From Micractinium sp. NFX-FRZ (Eukaryota; Chlorophyta; Trebouxiophyceae; Chlorellales; Chlorellaceae), in the NCBI GenBank assembly GCA_029339195.1, contig JAPTJF010000585.1, positions 1-32,724 of the forward strand: a DNA stretch of 32,724 bases, written 5' to 3'. Below the pieces are notes generated by a model. It was not told the DNA's origin. It worked only from the letters and a program-made list of their open reading frames with translations, and did no database searches. This document shows, piece after piece, positions 30,234-32,724 of the stretch (positions are counted from its first letter, which is position 1; the number at the start of each line of letters is the position of its first letter). The position numbers and the translations under genes were made by a program.

Positions 30234-32039
30234 TCACATGATGGTGCACCAGGACCCCTTGCCCTGCCCCTCCTCATCAGAAACCTCTGACACCTCCATC
30301 TCCTCTGCTGCTGCCGCTGCAGCCGCTGCAGCCGCCACCGCAGCAGCAGCCTTTGCCGCCTTCTTTTGAGCCGCCTTGGCCGTGCTGCCGCCCGCAGACG
30401 CGCGGCGCTTGGCCACGCCGCCGCCCGCGGTGCCCGGCGTCTTGCTGCCTGCTGCACCCGAGGTGCGGCGCTTGGCAGCGGGCGTCTTGCTCTTGCTGGC
30501 GGGCGTCTTGGCTCCTGCCGTTTTGGCAGCGCTGCCTCCCGCTGACTTGGCCGCCGGCTTCTTTTTGGTTGCCGACACTTCCTTAACCTTCGGGGTCTTC
30601 TCCCCATCCGCCTTGTCAGAGGCAGCCTTCTTGCTGCCCCGGGGGGCGCGCATCTTCAGCACGCCCTTCTTGCCCGTGGCCACAATCTGCAGTTGGGGTG
30701 GGTGTGCAATTGAGGCGCGTCAGAGTGGGTGTCGGGGTGTGGGCTGAGCAAGTGTTGCAGCGAGGTTACCCCACAGGCAGCGGCAGCAGCAGCAGGCCGC
30801 CTTTCGCCTTCCTCTTGCAGGCAGCGGCAGCATCAGCCAGTGCACGGCTGCACCACTCAGGCGCCTGCATGCGCCACGGCAAAGTGCTGTTGACTTGTGA
30901 CCGCACCTCAAGACCTCCCACCTCCCATCCACCCCACGCCTGCACCCTCTTGCACCCCACCACCCACGCCTGCAACCCCTCCCACCCACACAACATGCCT
31001 CCTACCCTGTACCACGTTTGGCACCCAGGTGCCAGCGGCACGCGGCTTTGCCTAGCCCCCCTGCAAACCCAAACACCCTCTACTTCAACTGCCTCACGTC
31101 GAGAGCCTTCGGTACCCAAGTGGCAGCACACAACCCGCCCCTTATGGAAACACCTTGTTCCAAGGCAGAAAACAAGTCTGGGGAAATGCGCAGCTCCCAG
31201 CTGCCTCACCTGCAGCACGTTGCCGCCCAGGTGGCGGCACACCACCTCGTCGCCAGGCTGGAACCCGTTGGCCACTGCATACTGCTTCCACCCGCCAGTG
31301 ATGTCGGCACGCACCGCCGTGCCCTGCGGGAAGGCGGGGCACACACAAGGAAGGAGGCAGGGGAGGGGAGGGGCGCAGGATATGGTTTGGGTTGGCTTTT
31401 GCGCGTCGCCTGCAGGTGAAGGCAGCAAACGCCGGCACGTGTGCCTGCCTACACGCGTCGGGACCCCACACACCGCTCCTCTTGCAGCACAGCAACAGCG
31501 CAGCACACCCACGCCCGCCGCTGCCCCCGCTCACCGTCACTTTGCGTATGATGCTGCAAGGCCACTGCTGGCCTGCCTCGTTTTGGAGGGAAAAGTCGAA
31601 ATGACCGTCACTCTTCACCACGGCGTCACGGAAGGAGGGCGGCAGTGCCAGCCCGCTGCCGTCGAGGCTGGACGCCGGCAGGACCTGCAGGGAGGGGGAG
31701 TCGCAGGCAGGTAGGGTCGAGCATCCGCACTCTGAGGATTGTATACAAATAATCAGCTGCGGCTATGCCTAGAAACTGAACTTCAAATTCATAACAAACA
31801 AACAGCATTTGGTTGGTGGCGCGGCAGGGCAGCGTTGGAGTGGCAGAGGTGGGCGGGACAACTGCGCTGCCCCCGTTGCGGGCATGTCGGCTGGCCTTGC
31901 ACAGCGTGCCTTTGCGAACTGGCGAACTAACCTTGCGGGCCGCTACTGTGCTTCTCAACGGTGTGCACTGCCTCCTGCAGGCTTGTTGCCACCGCACTCG
32001 CAACCGACACCCCGTCATCACCTTGGTGAATTCCGCCAT
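30234..32039 (-). CDS. B3 DNA-binding domain protein with H1-like tail and CaaX box, 4 exons
   Basis: Exons 32039-32022, 31684-31535, 31323-31210 and 30686-30234 give 244 aa. Residues 1-94 form a plant-type B3 DNA-binding domain: FTKVLPASSL, LALPPSFRDAVV, FDFSLQNEAGQQWPCSI, then ITGGWKQYAVANGFQPGDEV and VCRHLGGNVLQ. Exon 4 encodes a long basic Lys/Ala/Pro/Ser/Thr tail with KTPKVK, KTPASKSKTPAAK and SKTP motifs like the C-terminal domain of histone H1, then an Ala tract, an acidic EEMEVSEVSDEEG segment and the terminal tetrapeptide CTIM. The product is probably a nuclear, chromatin-associated transcription regulator (inference). CTIM fits a farnesylation CaaX box. Exon 1 gives only MAEFTK and follows TTGCAG, so an additional upstream exon cannot be excluded. 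Exon 3's end is repeated about three times in intron 3. Confidence 0.86.
30994..31260 (-). repeat. B3 gene exon 3 end plus donor, about three diverged copies
   Basis: The minus strand of the exon end reads GTGGTGTGCCGCCACCTGGG and then the donor CAG|GTGAGGCAGCTG. At 31140-31085 it recurs as GTTGTGTGCTGCCACTTGGG and GTGAGGCAGTTG. At about 31046-30994 a third version reads CGTGCCGCTGGCACCTGGG, AACGTGGTACAGG and GTAGGAGG. Donor-like GTs lie at 31209, 31097 and about 31005. Confidence 0.78.
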
Positions 32040-32724
32040 CTGCAAGTGTTCCTCCTCGCTGGTTCCGCTCGGCCCGAGTTTGTGAGACGCGCCGTTGCCC
32101 CGCTTTGACTTCTTGCACCAGCCCAGAGTGTGAATTCAGAAATGAAGGCGTGTAGACAGCCTGGCAGCGCGCAGAGAGCTCGGTCTCGGCGGCACCGCAC
32201 CTGGCCAGTCTGGCAGGCGGCGGTGCACCGCGCTGGGTCGATGCCCGGCGTCTGGGAAATCTTTGAGAGCTTGGCAGGGCTGGGAGGGAAGGGGACCTGG
32301 CTAGCCCTTCAACTTTGACTTGGACCCACCCAGGTCCAGGTCCCACCAGGGCTGGCCATGGCCAGGTCCGCCTCCCCTCTGGTGCCAGCCAGGCCTGCCT
32401 CCCGTCCAGGTCCAGCCAGCTCCTATTCTGCACCCCCGGAGCTCCCCCATGCCCACCACCTTCTGGTATTCTTTTGCTTACAAGTCGGCGCACGCAAGCA
32501 TGCATGTGCCATGGGCAAACCTCATGGGACGCTCCTAGACATGGTGGCAAGCTCGTCGGTGCCGCAGGGCACGATACCAAACAGCCGAAGGGAAGGGCAG
32601 AGTGCAAAGGGCAAAGCAAGGCAGGGAGAGCAGGTGCCAAGATTATTAATACAAGGGGAGTGCAGGAAATGAAGTGTGCAGAAGAGATGCAAGGCGACAC
32701 ATTGAGTTCAAGACTGGTGCGGGG
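32040..32724. other. Right edge: B3 gene upstream region, no gene assigned
   Basis: This holds the probable promoter of the B3 gene and possibly an upstream exon. Between about 32325 and 32425 short CCAGGTCC and GCCAGG(C/T)C words recur, a degenerate repeat. A 257-codon minus-strand frame covers most of the stretch, but it is cysteine- and proline-rich, lacks a domain, and is probably chance in GC-rich DNA. Confidence 0.5.

Noticed and set aside
31927..32700. 257-codon minus-strand frame at the right edge
   Set aside because: It overlaps B3 exon 1 in another frame, has no domain, and is Cys/Pro-rich throughout.

Overview
The window is nuclear DNA of a GC-rich green alga, most likely a trebouxiophyte of the Chlorella/Micractinium kind (inference). 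The evidence is intron-dense genes with short exons, GT-AG introns with GTGNG-type donors, alanine- and glutamine-rich low-complexity protein segments, candidate TGTAA polyadenylation signals after several stop codons, and plant-type proteins (B3 domain, chloroplast NDP kinase, thioredoxin-like 3-3). I reconstructed eleven genes by hand. In each, every splice phase closes, and the summed exons give one open frame.

Layout, left to right. A 72-base poly-G run at the edge. FAS1 (fasciclin) secreted protein, minus, 158-1800. GPI transamidase subunit GPAA1, minus, 2491-4986. Divergent spacer, then DPH3, plus, 5616-6044. Purple acid phosphatase, plus, 6250-10025. About 2.2 kb with no convincing gene. 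UBE2K/UBC27-type ubiquitin-conjugating enzyme, plus, 12211-13805. Plastid NDP kinase, minus, 14554-17049. Divergent 213-bp spacer, then thioredoxin-like 3-3, plus, 17263-18613. Metal-dependent amidohydrolase, plus, 19165-22865. Aldo-keto reductase, minus, 23529-26217. NUDT12-type NADH pyrophosphatase, plus, 27007-29811. B3-domain protein with a histone-H1-like tail and a C-terminal CTIM box, minus, 30234-32039. The right edge holds nothing I can assign.

The genes are mostly unrelated housekeeping functions (GPI anchoring, diphthamide synthesis, ubiquitin transfer, nucleotide and redox metabolism) in convergent and divergent pairs. I see no operon or pathway cluster.

The unusual signal is in the introns. 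In at least eight genes a segment of about 60-190 bp spanning an exon-intron junction has been tandemly duplicated, and the extra copies sit in the adjacent intron. Donor-side copies lie downstream of the exon and acceptor-side copies lie upstream. They form a graded series: some copies keep intact splice sites and an open frame (NDP kinase 96 bp x3, aldo-keto reductase 102 bp x2, amidohydrolase exon 8 about x4), others are eroded relics (UBE2K exon 4, thioredoxin). Two introns appear to use GC-AG splice sites, one of them inside such an array. This looks like a recurrent route of intron growth and splice-site multiplication.
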